Numbered from the stretch's first letter, positions 27,115 through 35,572 are shown. The stretch: 64,000 nt of DNA from DASYTH01 sp045806965 (GCA_045806965.1 JBJMIG010000021.1:20644-84643), one strand, 5' to 3'. Notes: a model not told the origin generated them from the letters alone. Program-made: numbers and translations.

Positions 27115-27659
27115 CCGCGTCGAGCCGGGAGTACACCCCGGCCGGTGTGGTGAGCCGGGTGGTCGCCGCCCTGGTGGACGCGGTGGTCGTGGCGGTGACC
27201 GCGGGTGGGATGTTCCTCACCGTCGCGGCGGCCGAGTTCATCTGGCGGCCGAAGTCGTTCAGCTGGCCGAAGCCGGCGCCGTGGCTGTCCCTCGCGGTGC
27301 TGTTCGTCCTGGCGACGGTCTATCTGGCCGCGGGTTGGGCGACCAACGGCCGCACGATCGGGGGCAGCCTGATGGGGCTGCGGGTGCTGTCCGCGGCCCG
27401 CCGGCCGGTCGGTTGGTCGAGGGCGACCGGGCGGGCGGTGCTGTGCGTGTTGTTCCCGATCGGGCTGCTGTGGGTGGCCGTGAGCGGTTCCCGCAGATCG
27501 GTTCAGGACCTCCTGATGCGTTCGTTGGTCGTGCACGACTGGCACCACGCGCTGGACGCCGCGGCCCGGCCGGTCGCGGTCTCACCTGGCGCGGGTGAGG
27601 TTGGCCCGCATCGCCGGCCGCCACGCTCGGTCCAGCTGGGACACGGTTTTCGGCAGTGA
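27111..27659 (+). CDS. RDD family membrane protein
   Basis: 182 residues. The RDD signature is present: AGVVSRVVAALVDAVVV (Arg and Asp in TM1), then WATNGRTIGGSLMGLRVLSAA and RATGRAVLCVLFPIGLLWVAVSGSRRSVQDLLMRSLVVHDW. RDD proteins are small integral membrane proteins, some implicated in ion exchange. GTG 27111 overlaps the previous stop (GTGA), so translation is coupled. The last 20 residues are basic and low-complexity. Confidence 0.88.
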   Translation: MTASSREYTPAGVVSRVVAALVDAVVVAVTAGGMFLTVAAAEFIWRPKSFSWPKPAPWLSLAVLFVLATVYLAAGWATNGRTIGGSLMGLRVLSAARRPVGWSRATGRAVLCVLFPIGLLWVAVSGSRRSVQDLLMRSLVVHDWHHALDAAARPVAVSPGAGEVGPHRRPPRSVQLGHGFRQ

Positions 27660-27716
27660 TGCCGTCCGACCCGCCGTTTGGACAGCGACGAATCCGCCGG
27701 TGACGAAGGAGCTCAC

Positions 27717-28133
27717 GTGTACCAACCGGTCACCAGGAGCGTGCTCGACATTCCGGCGCTCACGCCGAAGCGGTCCGGCGGCTTCGTCGGCATCGGCCCG
27801 TTCGGGCCGGACTGGGCGATCGAGATCGTCATCCCGGTCCTCATCGTCCTGGTCGGCGGCGCCGCGATCGGCACGGTGGTCTACCGGATGGCGGCCCGGA
27901 CGGTGCGCCTGCGGCGCGGACCAGCCGGGCCGGTCGGGCTGCACGTGCCGGCGGCCATCAGCTCTGGTCCGACCCGGCGCCGGGCCGGCCGTCGGCTCCC
28001 CTGGTCAGCCAGGTCCGCGACACCGCCGGGTGGAACTCGGCCGGTTCAGCCATATCCGTGTCCCGCCTCGACCTGCGCACCGGGGCGCCGCTCGCCGAGG
28101 AGCCGGGCTCGAGGGTCGCCGCCGCGGCCGTGA
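27717..28133 (+). CDS. Small membrane protein, C-terminal frame doubtful
   Basis: GTG 27717 has AAGGAG upstream. The first 75 residues look genuine: VYQPVTRSVLDIPALTPKRS, GFVGIGPFGPDWAIEIV and one membrane helix (VIPVLIVLVGGAAIGTVVYRM). From about position 27955 the frame loses its third-position G/C bias and becomes Arg/Pro/Ser-rich, while another plus frame (to about 28180) and the minus strand (27958-28053) both keep the bias. The gene may therefore be frameshifted, or end with a non-homologous tail. No family recognised. Confidence 0.5.
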   Translation: MYQPVTRSVLDIPALTPKRSGGFVGIGPFGPDWAIEIVIPVLIVLVGGAAIGTVVYRMAARTVRLRRGPAGPVGLHVPAAISSGPTRRRAGRRLPWSARSATPPGGTRPVQPYPCPASTCAPGRRSPRSRARGSPPRP

Positions 28134-28253
28134 CGGCCCGGTCGTTGATCTTCGGGGTCGGGCCCGACTCGGGGTTTGTCACCCCGGAGGGGCGATGCGG
28201 GCGGGTGCGCCGCGGCCGAGCCTGGACACCAACAGCACGCGTGCGGAGGTGGG

Positions 28254-29690
28254 ATGTCGGAGCCCGCGGATCGATCCATGGCACCAGGGTTGGATGCCGG
28301 TGAGCGCGCCGAGCTTGAGCGGCTGCGCCGCGAGTTGGCCGGTGCGCGGGCGGCCCCCGGGCGCACCAGAGCACCGGTCCGGTGGCGCTCGCTGATCGCC
28401 GGGGTGCTCATCGTGCTCGGCTGTGCGCTGGCTCCGGTCGCCCTGGTCGCGGTGTGGGTCGACAACCAGATCTCGGACACCGACACCTTTGTCACCACCG
28501 TCTCGCCGCTGGCCCGCGATGAAGCGGTCCAGGCGGCCGTCACCGACCGGGTCACCACCGAGATCTTCACCCGCGTGGACATCAAGGCACTGGCCGACCA
28601 GGCACTCGACGCCCTCGAGAACCAGGGCCTGCCGCCGGTGATCACCAACCGGCTGCACGGCTTCACCGGCTCACTGGATTCCGCGGTGGAGGGCTTCATC
28701 CACGACAGGATCGGCGAGCTGGTGGCCAGCCCGCAGTTCGCCGCGGCCTGGGACCAGACCGTCCGCCTGACGCACCAGCAGGCGATCGCCGCTCTCTCCG
28801 GGAACAGCTCGGCGATCACGACCGAGGGCGGCACCGCGCAGCTCGATCTCGCCGTGTTCATCAACCTGGCGAAAGAGCGGCTGGTCGCGGCCGGGTTCGA
28901 GGCGGCCAGCCTGGTGCCGGACGCGCACCCCACGATCGAGCTGATGGACGCCCGCACGCTCATCCGCGCGCAGAACGCCTACCAACTGCTGCACAGCGTG
29001 GCCGGCTGGCTGCCCTGGGCCGTGCTGGTGACACTCGCCCTCGGCGGATATCTGGCCCGGGATCACCGGCGGGCGGTGCTCGGCATCGGCCTCGGCGTCG
29101 CGCTGTCCATGCTGGTGCTGGCCGTCGGCCTGCTGGCGGCGCGCGCCTTCGTGGTTGGCGCGGCGCCCGCGACCGCGGTGGCGGCCGCCACCGCCTCCTT
29201 CGACATCCTGGTTCGCTTCCTGCGCACCGGTCTGCGGACCGTGACCGTGCTCGGGCTCGTCATCGCCGCGGGTGCCTTCCTGTTCGGCCCGTCGACCACC
29301 GCCACGCGGACCAGGGCCGGACTGTCCAGGATGATGGGCACCCTGCGCAGCGGCGGCGCGGCGATCGGGCTGCGTACCGGGCCGGTCGGCCGCTGGGTGC
29401 ACGCCAACCTCCGGGTGCTGCGGATCGGGGCCTTGGCACTCGCCGTGCTCGTCTTCGTCTTCGTCGATCAACCGAGCGGGGCGACCGTACTGGTGATCGC
29501 GGGCCTGCTGGTGGTCGCTCTCGGCCTGATCGAGTTCCTGAACCTGCCCGGCCCGGCCCGGCCCGACGCCCGGGGCGCGGAGGCGGCCGGCCAGTTCTTG
29601 AACCTGCCCGGTCCGGCCCGATCCGATGCCCGCGAGGCGAACGCCCCCGAGGTGCCGGCAGGCACGGAGCGGGCCAGGCCGGCGCACTGA
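28254..29690 (+). CDS. Multi-spanning membrane protein of unknown function
   Basis: 478 residues. A predicted cytoplasmic helix (GERAELERLRRELAG) precedes TM1 (SLIAGVLIVLGCALAPVALVAVWV). A large extracytoplasmic domain (about 65-235) contains SDTDTFVTTVSPLARDEAVQAAVTDRVTTEIF, followed by four or five C-terminal helices from WLPWAVLVTLALGGYLA onward. This architecture is common in actinobacterial proteins without assigned function. The C-terminal tail carries two near-identical copies of FLNLPGPARPDARGA about 20 residues apart. GGAGGTGGG precedes ATG 28254. It ends the 25.9-29.7 kb run of membrane-protein genes. Confidence 0.85.
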   Translation: MSEPADRSMAPGLDAGERAELERLRRELAGARAAPGRTRAPVRWRSLIAGVLIVLGCALAPVALVAVWVDNQISDTDTFVTTVSPLARDEAVQAAVTDRVTTEIFTRVDIKALADQALDALENQGLPPVITNRLHGFTGSLDSAVEGFIHDRIGELVASPQFAAAWDQTVRLTHQQAIAALSGNSSAITTEGGTAQLDLAVFINLAKERLVAAGFEAASLVPDAHPTIELMDARTLIRAQNAYQLLHSVAGWLPWAVLVTLALGGYLARDHRRAVLGIGLGVALSMLVLAVGLLAARAFVVGAAPATAVAAATASFDILVRFLRTGLRTVTVLGLVIAAGAFLFGPSTTATRTRAGLSRMMGTLRSGGAAIGLRTGPVGRWVHANLRVLRIGALALAVLVFVFVDQPSGATVLVIAGLLVVALGLIEFLNLPGPARPDARGAEAAGQFLNLPGPARSDAREANAPEVPAGTERARPAH

Positions 29691-29701
29691 CCCCCGCTGG
29701 G

Positions 29702-30217
29702 CTATCGCTCGACCCGGGTGGCGTCTCCCTCGGAGCGAAGGGACGCCTCGATCGCGGTCAGCCGCGCGGCGATCTCATCGAGACGATCCCGAAGAGACTC
29801 CATGGTGTCGTCCACATCGGAGGTCGAACCGGTACGAGACTGGCGCTGACTGCGCGCCCGCTCGACGAAGATGGAGGTGATCAGCGCGGTGAGAATCGAC
29901 ACGAACGCGATCGCCTCGAGCATGATCACGGCACCAACAATGCGCCCGACCAGCGTGTTGGGAACAATGTCGCCATATCCGACCGTGGTAACCGTCTGCA
30001 AGGACCACCACAGGCCGGTTCCGATGTTCGGAAAGTCGCTTCGGTCGAGGAACCACGCGACTGTCCCGCCGACCACGACGCTCGCCGCCATTGCGTAGAC
30101 AATCACGGCCATCGCGTTGCGGACGGACACCGGCCCGGTGAGAAAGCGCGCAATCCTGCGCTGGATCGGCTGGGGACGTTTCCAGTTCCGCCCCTGGTCC
30201 GAGGCCGGATCTGTCAT
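29702..30217 (-). CDS. Two-TM potassium channel family protein
   Basis: 171 residues. TM1 (AMAVIVYAMAASVVVGGTVAWFL), pore helix WWSLQTVTTVGYGDIVP with selectivity filter TVGYGD at 78-83, and TM2 (IVGAVIMLEAIAFVSILTALITSIFVE) make a KcsA-like pore. The C-terminus (135-165) is a predicted coiled coil (TMESLRDRLDEIAARLTAIEASLRSE) suited to tetramer assembly. The start overlaps the stop of the upstream holin-like gene by four bases, so the two are co-translated. Probably K+ selective; gating is unknown. Confidence 0.92.
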   Translation of the reverse strand: MTDPASDQGRNWKRPQPIQRRIARFLTGPVSVRNAMAVIVYAMAASVVVGGTVAWFLDRSDFPNIGTGLWWSLQTVTTVGYGDIVPNTLVGRIVGAVIMLEAIAFVSILTALITSIFVERARSQRQSRTGSTSDVDDTMESLRDRLDEIAARLTAIEASLRSEGDATRVER

Positions 30218-30588
30218 GCCGCCGCGGACTTGCTGCTCAAAGGCTGCCGGAAGAGCAGATGCAGGATGCCGGACACCACGGTGATACACACCGCCGCGAG
30301 CAGGTCCCACCAGAAGTTCTCGACCTCGAGAGAGTCGGACCAGCGATCGGTCAGCCAGAGCATACCGGCGTTGATGACGAGCGTGAACAACCCGAGCGTC
30401 AACAGCAGCAAAGGCAAGGTCAACAGGCGCAGAAGCGTGCCGAGCGTGACATTGACAATGGCGAACAGCGCCGCGATCCACAGCAGCGACAGCAGTCCAC
30501 CGTGGATGTGAACGCCCGGAAGCAGTGCGCTGACCAACCCGATTGCCACCGCCAACAAGACCCACAGCAACAGCAGACGCGCCAACAT
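30214..30588 (-). CDS. Phage holin family 4 (PF04020-like) membrane protein
   Basis: 124 residues with four hydrophobic helices: MLARLLLLWVLLAVAIGLVSAL, LLWIAALFAIVNVTLGTLLRLL, LLLLTLGLFTLVINAGMLWLTD and FWWDLLAAVCITVVSGILHLL. TLPLLLLTLGLFTLVINA is the hallmark of the phage_holin_4_2 family. Despite the name these are chromosomal membrane proteins without proven holin activity; there are no phage genes here. ATG 30588 has GGAGAGGA upstream. Coupled to the potassium channel gene. Confidence 0.88.
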   Translation of the reverse strand: MLARLLLLWVLLAVAIGLVSALLPGVHIHGGLLSLLWIAALFAIVNVTLGTLLRLLTLPLLLLTLGLFTLVINAGMLWLTDRWSDSLEVENFWWDLLAAVCITVVSGILHLLFRQPLSSKSAAA

Positions 30589-30760
30589 CGGTCGCAGTCC
30601 TCTCCGGTCGCCGGCACCGGCCCGAATTTCTCACCGCCACCGCGCACGCTACCGAGCCAGGGGAAAACCGACTCGCCCGCGCCGGGCGAGATCTCCGGCC
30701 GGCGGGCGGACCCGCGTGATTCCGGCGGCGAATCGACGAGAACGCGGACCGTCGCTCGGA

Positions 30761-31270
30761 TCAGGCCGGTCGGCCGGCGATGATGTTCCGCGCCGCGGCC
30801 GTTTGGGCCGGTGAGCAGCGTTTGATGTAGTTCGTCCACGTGGCGCCGAGAGCCTTGGCGCCACAGTCGGCGACGATCTCGACGCCACCCCACGGAGCCA
30901 GGGCGGTGCGGGCCTGCGCGATGCCGCCGTAGACGCGTCCCTGCTGGACGTGCACCCACTCGTGCCGCACCACGTCGAGCACCCGGCCGGCGGGTGTGCG
31001 CGGCGCGATGTAGACGATGCCGGCGCCCAGGTCGGTCGCCCCCCAGGCACCCCGGTCCTGCACGATCCAGGTCGCCGAGGACGCACCCGGAACCTTGGCC
31101 ACGGCGGCGTCGACCCGCTGGGTGAACGTGACTTTGGCCGGCTTCTTCACCGCGACGTAGGGCCGGACAACGGTGGATCGGCGGGTCGCCGCCAATTCGT
31201 GGTCGACGTTCGGCGCGGACGTGACGCCCGAGGACGCCGTCAGGATGAGGGCCACGATGGAAGTGAACAT
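30761..31270 (-). CDS. Putative small secreted HExxH protein
   Basis: 169 residues. A short signal-like N-terminus (MFTSIVALILTASSGVTSAP) precedes a basic segment and a compact domain with HEWVH at 103-107 (VLDVVRHEWVHVQQGRVYGG), the zinc-metallopeptidase HExxH signature, with IVADCGAKALG downstream that could supply a third ligand. I cannot assign it to a peptidase family; the HEWVHVQQ motif resembles minimal gluzincin-like domains. An in-frame start 69 bases upstream would add residues before the signal. It is flanked by intergenic DNA on both sides. Confidence 0.7.
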   Translation of the reverse strand: MFTSIVALILTASSGVTSAPNVDHELAATRRSTVVRPYVAVKKPAKVTFTQRVDAAVAKVPGASSATWIVQDRGAWGATDLGAGIVYIAPRTPAGRVLDVVRHEWVHVQQGRVYGGIAQARTALAPWGGVEIVADCGAKALGATWTNYIKRCSPAQTAAARNIIAGRPA

Positions 31271-31487
31271 GGGGCACTCATCGGGACCCGCGGACCGGAC
31301 CTGAGAGCGGAACCCGAACGGCACCCAAGTTGCTCCCAACCCGCACCTGACCGGCGGTCCGGGTGAAGCTTTGGCCCCCCATGGGTGACGATATGGAACT
31401 GAACGTCAGTTACATTGCGATGAAGGCCGGAGAACCGGTCGACAGGGTTAACTCAGGTGGGACACCTCCATCGGCAGGCTCACCGGC

Positions 31488-31814
31488 TCACTTGCCGAGC
31501 GCCTTCTCCAGCTGCTTCTTGTTCATGTTCGAGCGGCCCTTGATGTTGCGCTTCTTGGCCTCGTTGTAGAGCTGGTCTTTGGTCGGGCCCTTGGGCCCCT
31601 TCGAGCCGGAACGAAGGCCGCCCCGGCGTTGCGGGGACATGTCGTTCGTGGATGACCTGCTGGCCGTCCGGGACTCGCCGGACTGGGCACGGTTCTTGTT
31701 GACGGTGCGGGCGGCCATCTCCTCGGCCCGGTCCTCGCCCATGCCCCGGTCCTTCGCCGAGGACTTGATGTGCTCGTACTGCCGTTCGCGTTTGTCGCTC
31801 CACTGCTTGGGCAT
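31488..31814 (-). CDS. Basic Rho_N/SAP-like protein, plasmid-stabilization-annotated type
   Basis: 108 very polar, basic residues: MPKQWSDKRERQYEHIKSSA, then RAEEMAARTVNKNRAQSGES and a C-terminal SAP/Rho_N-like helix-extended-helix (TKDQLYNEAKKRNIKGRSNM, NKKQLEKALGK). Close relatives in actinobacteria are often labelled plasmid stabilization protein, a name without mechanistic support; the C-terminal motif suggests nucleic-acid binding. ATG 31814 has GGAGGGACGCC upstream. Single gene. Confidence 0.82.
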   Translation of the reverse strand: MPKQWSDKRERQYEHIKSSAKDRGMGEDRAEEMAARTVNKNRAQSGESRTASRSSTNDMSPQRRGGLRSGSKGPKGPTKDQLYNEAKKRNIKGRSNMNKKQLEKALGK

Positions 31815-31979
31815 GGCGTCCCTCCTGACTGGTACGGCCTCCTGGCTGGCATCGCGTGTTCGTCCTGGGCACCTCGGCGAACACGCGAACAGACAGGCGA
31901 ACGGGTAACGGTCTACCCGCCGTCCCGCCGGGAAAACCCGGACGTTTCACGGCGACCGGTCCGGGTAACACCGCGACTG

Positions 31980-32531
31980 ATGGGGCCGAGCCGATCGTGG
32001 TGGGAGCGACTGAACCGGGCCGAGCGCGCGCTGCTCGCAGACCTCCCGGTTCTGCCTGAGTCGCCGCCGAACCCGGTGGTCACGGCGGTGACCACGGCCG
32101 GCCGGGGCGGAGTGCTGTGGCTGCTGCTCTGTGCGGCAGAGGCGCTGCGCCGGGGTGGCGACCGGCGACTCGCTCGGCACGCGGCCGTCGGGGTCGCGGC
32201 GGCACTCGCGGCCAGTAACGCGCTCAAGCGACTGGTCCCGTACCGGCCACGGCCGGAACCTCCCGGCGGACCGGCCCGCCGCTCGCTGCCGGAACGGCCG
32301 GACTCCTCGTCGTTCCCGTCGTCGCACGCCGCGTCGGCGGCGGCGTTCAGCACCGCGATCATGCTCCACCACGGCCGGCGGGCCCTGCTCGTGGCGCCGC
32401 TCGCCGCCACTGCCATCTATGGCCGGCTGCGCACCAGGGTGCACTGGCCAACCGACCTCGCCGCCGGCATGGCGCTCGGCGCCGGCAGCGCACTGCTCAC
32501 CTGGCGAGCTCATCGTTCGCGCACCGGCTGA
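31980..32531 (+). CDS. PAP2 superfamily phosphatase
   Basis: 183 residues, integral membrane acid phosphatase. The three PAP2 signature blocks are present: KRLVPYRPRP, PSSHAASAAAFSTA and RLRTRVHWPTDLAAGMALG, with the catalytic His residues in PSSH and RxxxxxHxxxD. It should hydrolyse lipid phosphates or undecaprenyl pyrophosphate outside the membrane. ATG 31980 is the most likely start; in-frame codons extend upstream without a ribosome site. The preceding gene is divergent. Confidence 0.88.
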   Translation: MGPSRSWWERLNRAERALLADLPVLPESPPNPVVTAVTTAGRGGVLWLLLCAAEALRRGGDRRLARHAAVGVAAALAASNALKRLVPYRPRPEPPGGPARRSLPERPDSSSFPSSHAASAAAFSTAIMLHHGRRALLVAPLAATAIYGRLRTRVHWPTDLAAGMALGAGSALLTWRAHRSRTG

Positions 32532-32603
32532 TCGGCCCGGACCGGGTCGAGGTGGCCCGGTGCCGAGGTTTGCGCGGGTCCCGTTCGGGAAAGCCAGTTC
32601 GAT

Positions 32604-32825
32604 ATGGACTCAACGGAACCCGACCCTCACCTGCGGGAGGTATTAGCGGACCTCTCGTATCCGGCCGACAAATGGCAGATAGTCACCTGCGCCGACGTGT
32701 ACGGCTTCGACTCCGCGGTTCGCCGCTCGTTGTACGCCCTGCCGGTGCGCCGCTATCGCAGCGCGGCCGAGGTCGAAGCCGAGATGGGTGCCCTGCTCCA
32801 CGCCAACCCGGGAGGTCAGCGATGA
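32604..32825 (+). CDS. DUF2795 protein
   Basis: 73 residues. HLREVLADLSYPADKWQIVTCADVYGFDSAVRRSLYALPVRRY is the DUF2795 pattern: a short helix followed by a putative DNA-binding-like turn with conserved LxxLPxxxY. Function unknown; these small proteins are abundant in actinobacterial stress loci. The stop overlaps the ATG of the SDR gene by four bases, so both are translated together with the downstream GH13 gene. Confidence 0.85.
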   Translation: MDSTEPDPHLREVLADLSYPADKWQIVTCADVYGFDSAVRRSLYALPVRRYRSAAEVEAEMGALLHANPGGQR

Positions 32826-33850
32826 GGTCACCCGAGGAACAGGACGCGACTGGGCGCGTGGTGGTCGTGACCGGCGCCAGCGGCGGGGTGGGCCGGGCCG
32901 TGGCCAGGGAGTTCGCCGGACATGGCGACAAGGTGGCGTTGCTGGCCAGGGGCGCCGACGGGCTCAACGCCGCGGCCCGGGAGATCGAGGCGGCCGGCGC
33001 GGTGGCGCTGCCGGTCAGCGTGGACATGGCCGACGCGGCGGCCGTCGACGCGGCCGCGGCTCGCGTCGAGCAAGAGCTCGGGCCGATCGACGTATGGGTG
33101 AACAACGCGTTCTCCTCGGTGTTCGCGCCGTTCACCGAGATCAGCGCGGCAGAGCTGCGGCGTACCACCGAGGTGACCTACCTGGGTTACGCCTTCGGCA
33201 CCAAGGCCGCGCTGGCCCGGATGATGCCGCGCGACCGAGGGGTGATCGTGCTGGTCGGCTCCGCGCTGGCCCGGCGGGGAATCCCACTACAGGCTGGGTA
33301 CTGCGCGGCCAAGCACGCGATCTACGGCCTGTACGAGTCGGTCCGCTGCGAGCTGTTGCACGAGAAGTCCTCGGTGCGGATCACCACGGTGCAGTTGCCA
33401 GCGGTGAACACGCCGCAGTTCAACTGGGTGCGCTCCAAGCTCCCGCACCGGGCGCAGCCGGTGCCGCCGATCTACCAGCCGGAGGTCGCGGCTCGGGCGA
33501 TCGTGTTCGCCGCCGGCCATCCGCGTCGCCGGGAGTACCTGGTCGGCGCGTCGACCGTACTCACGGTGACCGCGAACAAGGTCATCCCAGGGTTGCTCGA
33601 CCGCTATCTGGCCCGCACCGGGTATTCCTCGCAACAGACCGACCAGCCGCGCGACCCGAACGCACCGGCCAACCTCTGGGAGCCGGCGGACGACGACGCG
33701 GGGACCGATCAGGGCGCCCACGGCCGGTTCGACCGCAAGGCTCACCCACGCAGCCCGTTGCTGTGGGTCCAGCAACATCGCGGCGCGGTGGCCGGCACCG
33801 GCGCGGCGGTGGCCGCGACGCTCGGCGCGCTGAGGTTGCTGCGCCGGTGA
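32822..33850 (+). CDS. SDR family oxidoreductase with C-terminal extension
   Basis: 342 residues. The classical SDR core has cofactor motif TGASGGVG (17-24), NNAF, Ser near 147 and catalytic Tyr160-Lys164 (YCAAK). After about residue 265 comes an extension with a polar linker (DQPRDPNAPANLWEPADDD) and a final hydrophobic stretch (AGTGAAVAATLGALRLLRR) that could anchor it to the membrane, a form common in actinobacteria. NADPH specificity is suggested by the following Arg (LLARGADG). Its stop shares one base with the GH13 start (TGATG). The substrate is unknown. Confidence 0.9.
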   Translation: MRSPEEQDATGRVVVVTGASGGVGRAVAREFAGHGDKVALLARGADGLNAAAREIEAAGAVALPVSVDMADAAAVDAAAARVEQELGPIDVWVNNAFSSVFAPFTEISAAELRRTTEVTYLGYAFGTKAALARMMPRDRGVIVLVGSALARRGIPLQAGYCAAKHAIYGLYESVRCELLHEKSSVRITTVQLPAVNTPQFNWVRSKLPHRAQPVPPIYQPEVAARAIVFAAGHPRRREYLVGASTVLTVTANKVIPGLLDRYLARTGYSSQQTDQPRDPNAPANLWEPADDDAGTDQGAHGRFDRKAHPRSPLLWVQQHRGAVAGTGAAVAATLGALRLLRR

Positions 33851-35526
33851 TGGACCTGACCCGGACCGCGGACCTGTGGTGGAAGAACGCGGTCATCTAC
33901 TGCCTGGACGTGGAGACCTTCGCCGACAGCAACGGCGACGGCCACGGCGACTTCGGTGGGCTCAACGAGCGGATCGACTACCTCGCCCAGCTCGGCGTGA
34001 CCTGCCTGTGGCTGATGCCGTTCTATCCGTCGCCGGATCGCGATGACGGCTACGACATCACCGACTTCTACGGCGTAGACCCGAGACTCGGCACGCACGG
34101 CGACCTGGTCGAGATGGTGCGCACCGCCCGGGACCGCGGTCTGCGGGTGATCGTGGACCTGGTGGTGAACCACACCTCGGACCAGCACCCCTGGTTCCAG
34201 AGCGCGCGGGCCAGCCGCGAGTCGCCGCACCGGGACTGGTACGTGTGGCGCGACCAGCCGCCGCCGGACGCGGAGCAGGGCGTGGTCTTTCCCGATCAGG
34301 AGAAGAGCCTGTGGACCTACGACGAACAGGCCGGCCAGTACTACATGCACCGCTTCCACAAATTTCAACCGGACCTGAACGTCACCAACCCGGCGGTGCG
34401 CGATGAGATCGCCAAGGTGATGGGCTTCTGGCTGCAGCTGGGCGTGTCCGGCTTCCGGGTGGACGCGGTGCCGTTCCTGCTCGAGACCCACGACGAGCCG
34501 GAGGCGTCGCGCTTACCCGATCCGCACTCCTATCTCGCTGATCTGCGGGCGTTCCTGTCCCGCAGGTGCGGTGACGCCGTGCTGCTCGGCGAGGTGAACC
34601 TGCCGTACCAGGACACCATGGCGTTCTTCGGTCATTCCGACGGAGTCGGCGATCAACTCACCATGTGCTTCGATTTCGTTGGCATGCAAGAGATGTACCT
34701 CTCCCTTGCGCGTCGCGACGCCGGGCCCCTCGCCGGTGCGCTGCGGGAGCGGCCGAAACCGCCTCGGGACTGCCACTGGGGCACGTTCGTGCGCAACCAC
34801 GACGAGCTCACCCTGGACAAGCTCACCGAAGCCGAGCGCGCCGAGGTGTTCGCCGTGTTCGGTCCCGACAAGAACATGCAGCTCTACGGGCGTGGGCTGC
34901 GTCGGCGCGTCCCCACGATGCTCGGCGGCGACCGGCGCCGGGTGCGAATGGTCTACAGCCTGCTGTTCTCCCTGCCCGGCACGCCGGTGTTGTTCTACGG
35001 GGAGGAGATCGGCATGGCCGAGGACCTGCGCGCCGAAGACCGGCTGGCGGTTCGCACCCCGATGCAATGGACCTCGGGCCGAAACGGGGGGTTTTCCACT
35101 GCCGACCCGGATGCGCTGCCCGGCCCGATCCCGGACGGCGAGTACGGGCCGGACCGGGTCAACGCCGAGGCCCAGCGGCGTGACCCGGACTCGTTGCTGT
35201 CCTGGGTAAAGCTGCTCATCGAGCGCTACCGCGAATGCCCGGAGCTGGCCTGGGGCGACTACCGGATCCTCGACGCGGGCGAGGCATCGGTGCTGGCCCA
35301 GCGCAGCGACATCGACGGCGGCACCGTGATCGCCGTCCACAATCTCGCCGACGCCGACGTCGAGGCCCGGCTGACGCTCGACGACCTGAACAGCTCGGCC
35401 GTGCTGACCGACCTCCTGGCCAACCACGAGACCCCGGTGCCGGAGGACGGCAAGGTCACCCTCCGCCTCGGCCCCTACGGTGCCCGGTGGTTACGCGTTG
35501 CCCGAGCGCGCAACTCAGTTGCCTGA
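33850..35526 (+). CDS. GH13 enzyme, trehalose synthase-like
   Basis: 558 residues. The alpha-amylase barrel begins with WWKNAVIYCLDVETFADSNGDG. Catalytic residues fit: nucleophile Asp205 (GFRVDAVPF), acid/base Glu248 (LLGEVNLPY) and Asp318 (RNHDELTLD), with GTPVLFYGEEIGM and RTPMQWTSGRNGGFS as in trehalose synthase (maltose to trehalose). The C-terminal beta domain (about 450-555) is short. Coupled to the SDR and DUF2795 genes, so the sugar reaction belongs to that unit. The last codons and stop lie in repeat element B (35500-35572), so the tail RVARARNSVA is repeat-derived. Confidence 0.88.
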   Translation: MDLTRTADLWWKNAVIYCLDVETFADSNGDGHGDFGGLNERIDYLAQLGVTCLWLMPFYPSPDRDDGYDITDFYGVDPRLGTHGDLVEMVRTARDRGLRVIVDLVVNHTSDQHPWFQSARASRESPHRDWYVWRDQPPPDAEQGVVFPDQEKSLWTYDEQAGQYYMHRFHKFQPDLNVTNPAVRDEIAKVMGFWLQLGVSGFRVDAVPFLLETHDEPEASRLPDPHSYLADLRAFLSRRCGDAVLLGEVNLPYQDTMAFFGHSDGVGDQLTMCFDFVGMQEMYLSLARRDAGPLAGALRERPKPPRDCHWGTFVRNHDELTLDKLTEAERAEVFAVFGPDKNMQLYGRGLRRRVPTMLGGDRRRVRMVYSLLFSLPGTPVLFYGEEIGMAEDLRAEDRLAVRTPMQWTSGRNGGFSTADPDALPGPIPDGEYGPDRVNAEAQRRDPDSLLSWVKLLIERYRECPELAWGDYRILDAGEASVLAQRSDIDGGTVIAVHNLADADVEARLTLDDLNSSAVLTDLLANHETPVPEDGKVTLRLGPYGARWLRVARARNSVA

Positions 35527-35572
35527 GCGCGAGACTCGCTTGCCTGGACGCGAGACTCGCGGGGCTGGGCGC
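35500..35572. repeat. Short repeat family B, about three units, supplying a stop codon
   Basis: Three units of the TTGCCTGAGCGCGAGACTCGC type (one reads GCAACTCAG in the first arm). The TGA inside the first TTGCCTGAG is the stop codon of the GH13 gene. The block lies between two co-directional genes. Confidence 0.75.

Noticed and set aside
30214..30588. Prophage remnant suggested by the phage holin family name
   Set aside because: The family is a common chromosomal membrane-protein family; no phage structural, lysis or integrase genes are present.
31285..31300. Possible DevR box (GGGACCCGCGGACC) upstream of the HExxH gene
   Set aside because: The right half does not match and the spacing is wrong; three better sites exist in the window.
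31397..31411. Small palindrome AACTGA-ACG-TCAGTT
   Set aside because: Only six-base arms, in a gap between two co-directional genes with no start nearby; could be chance.
31488..31814. Plasmid origin or toxin-antitoxin locus
   Set aside because: The plasmid-stabilization label is a legacy annotation; no replication or partition genes or toxin partner are present.
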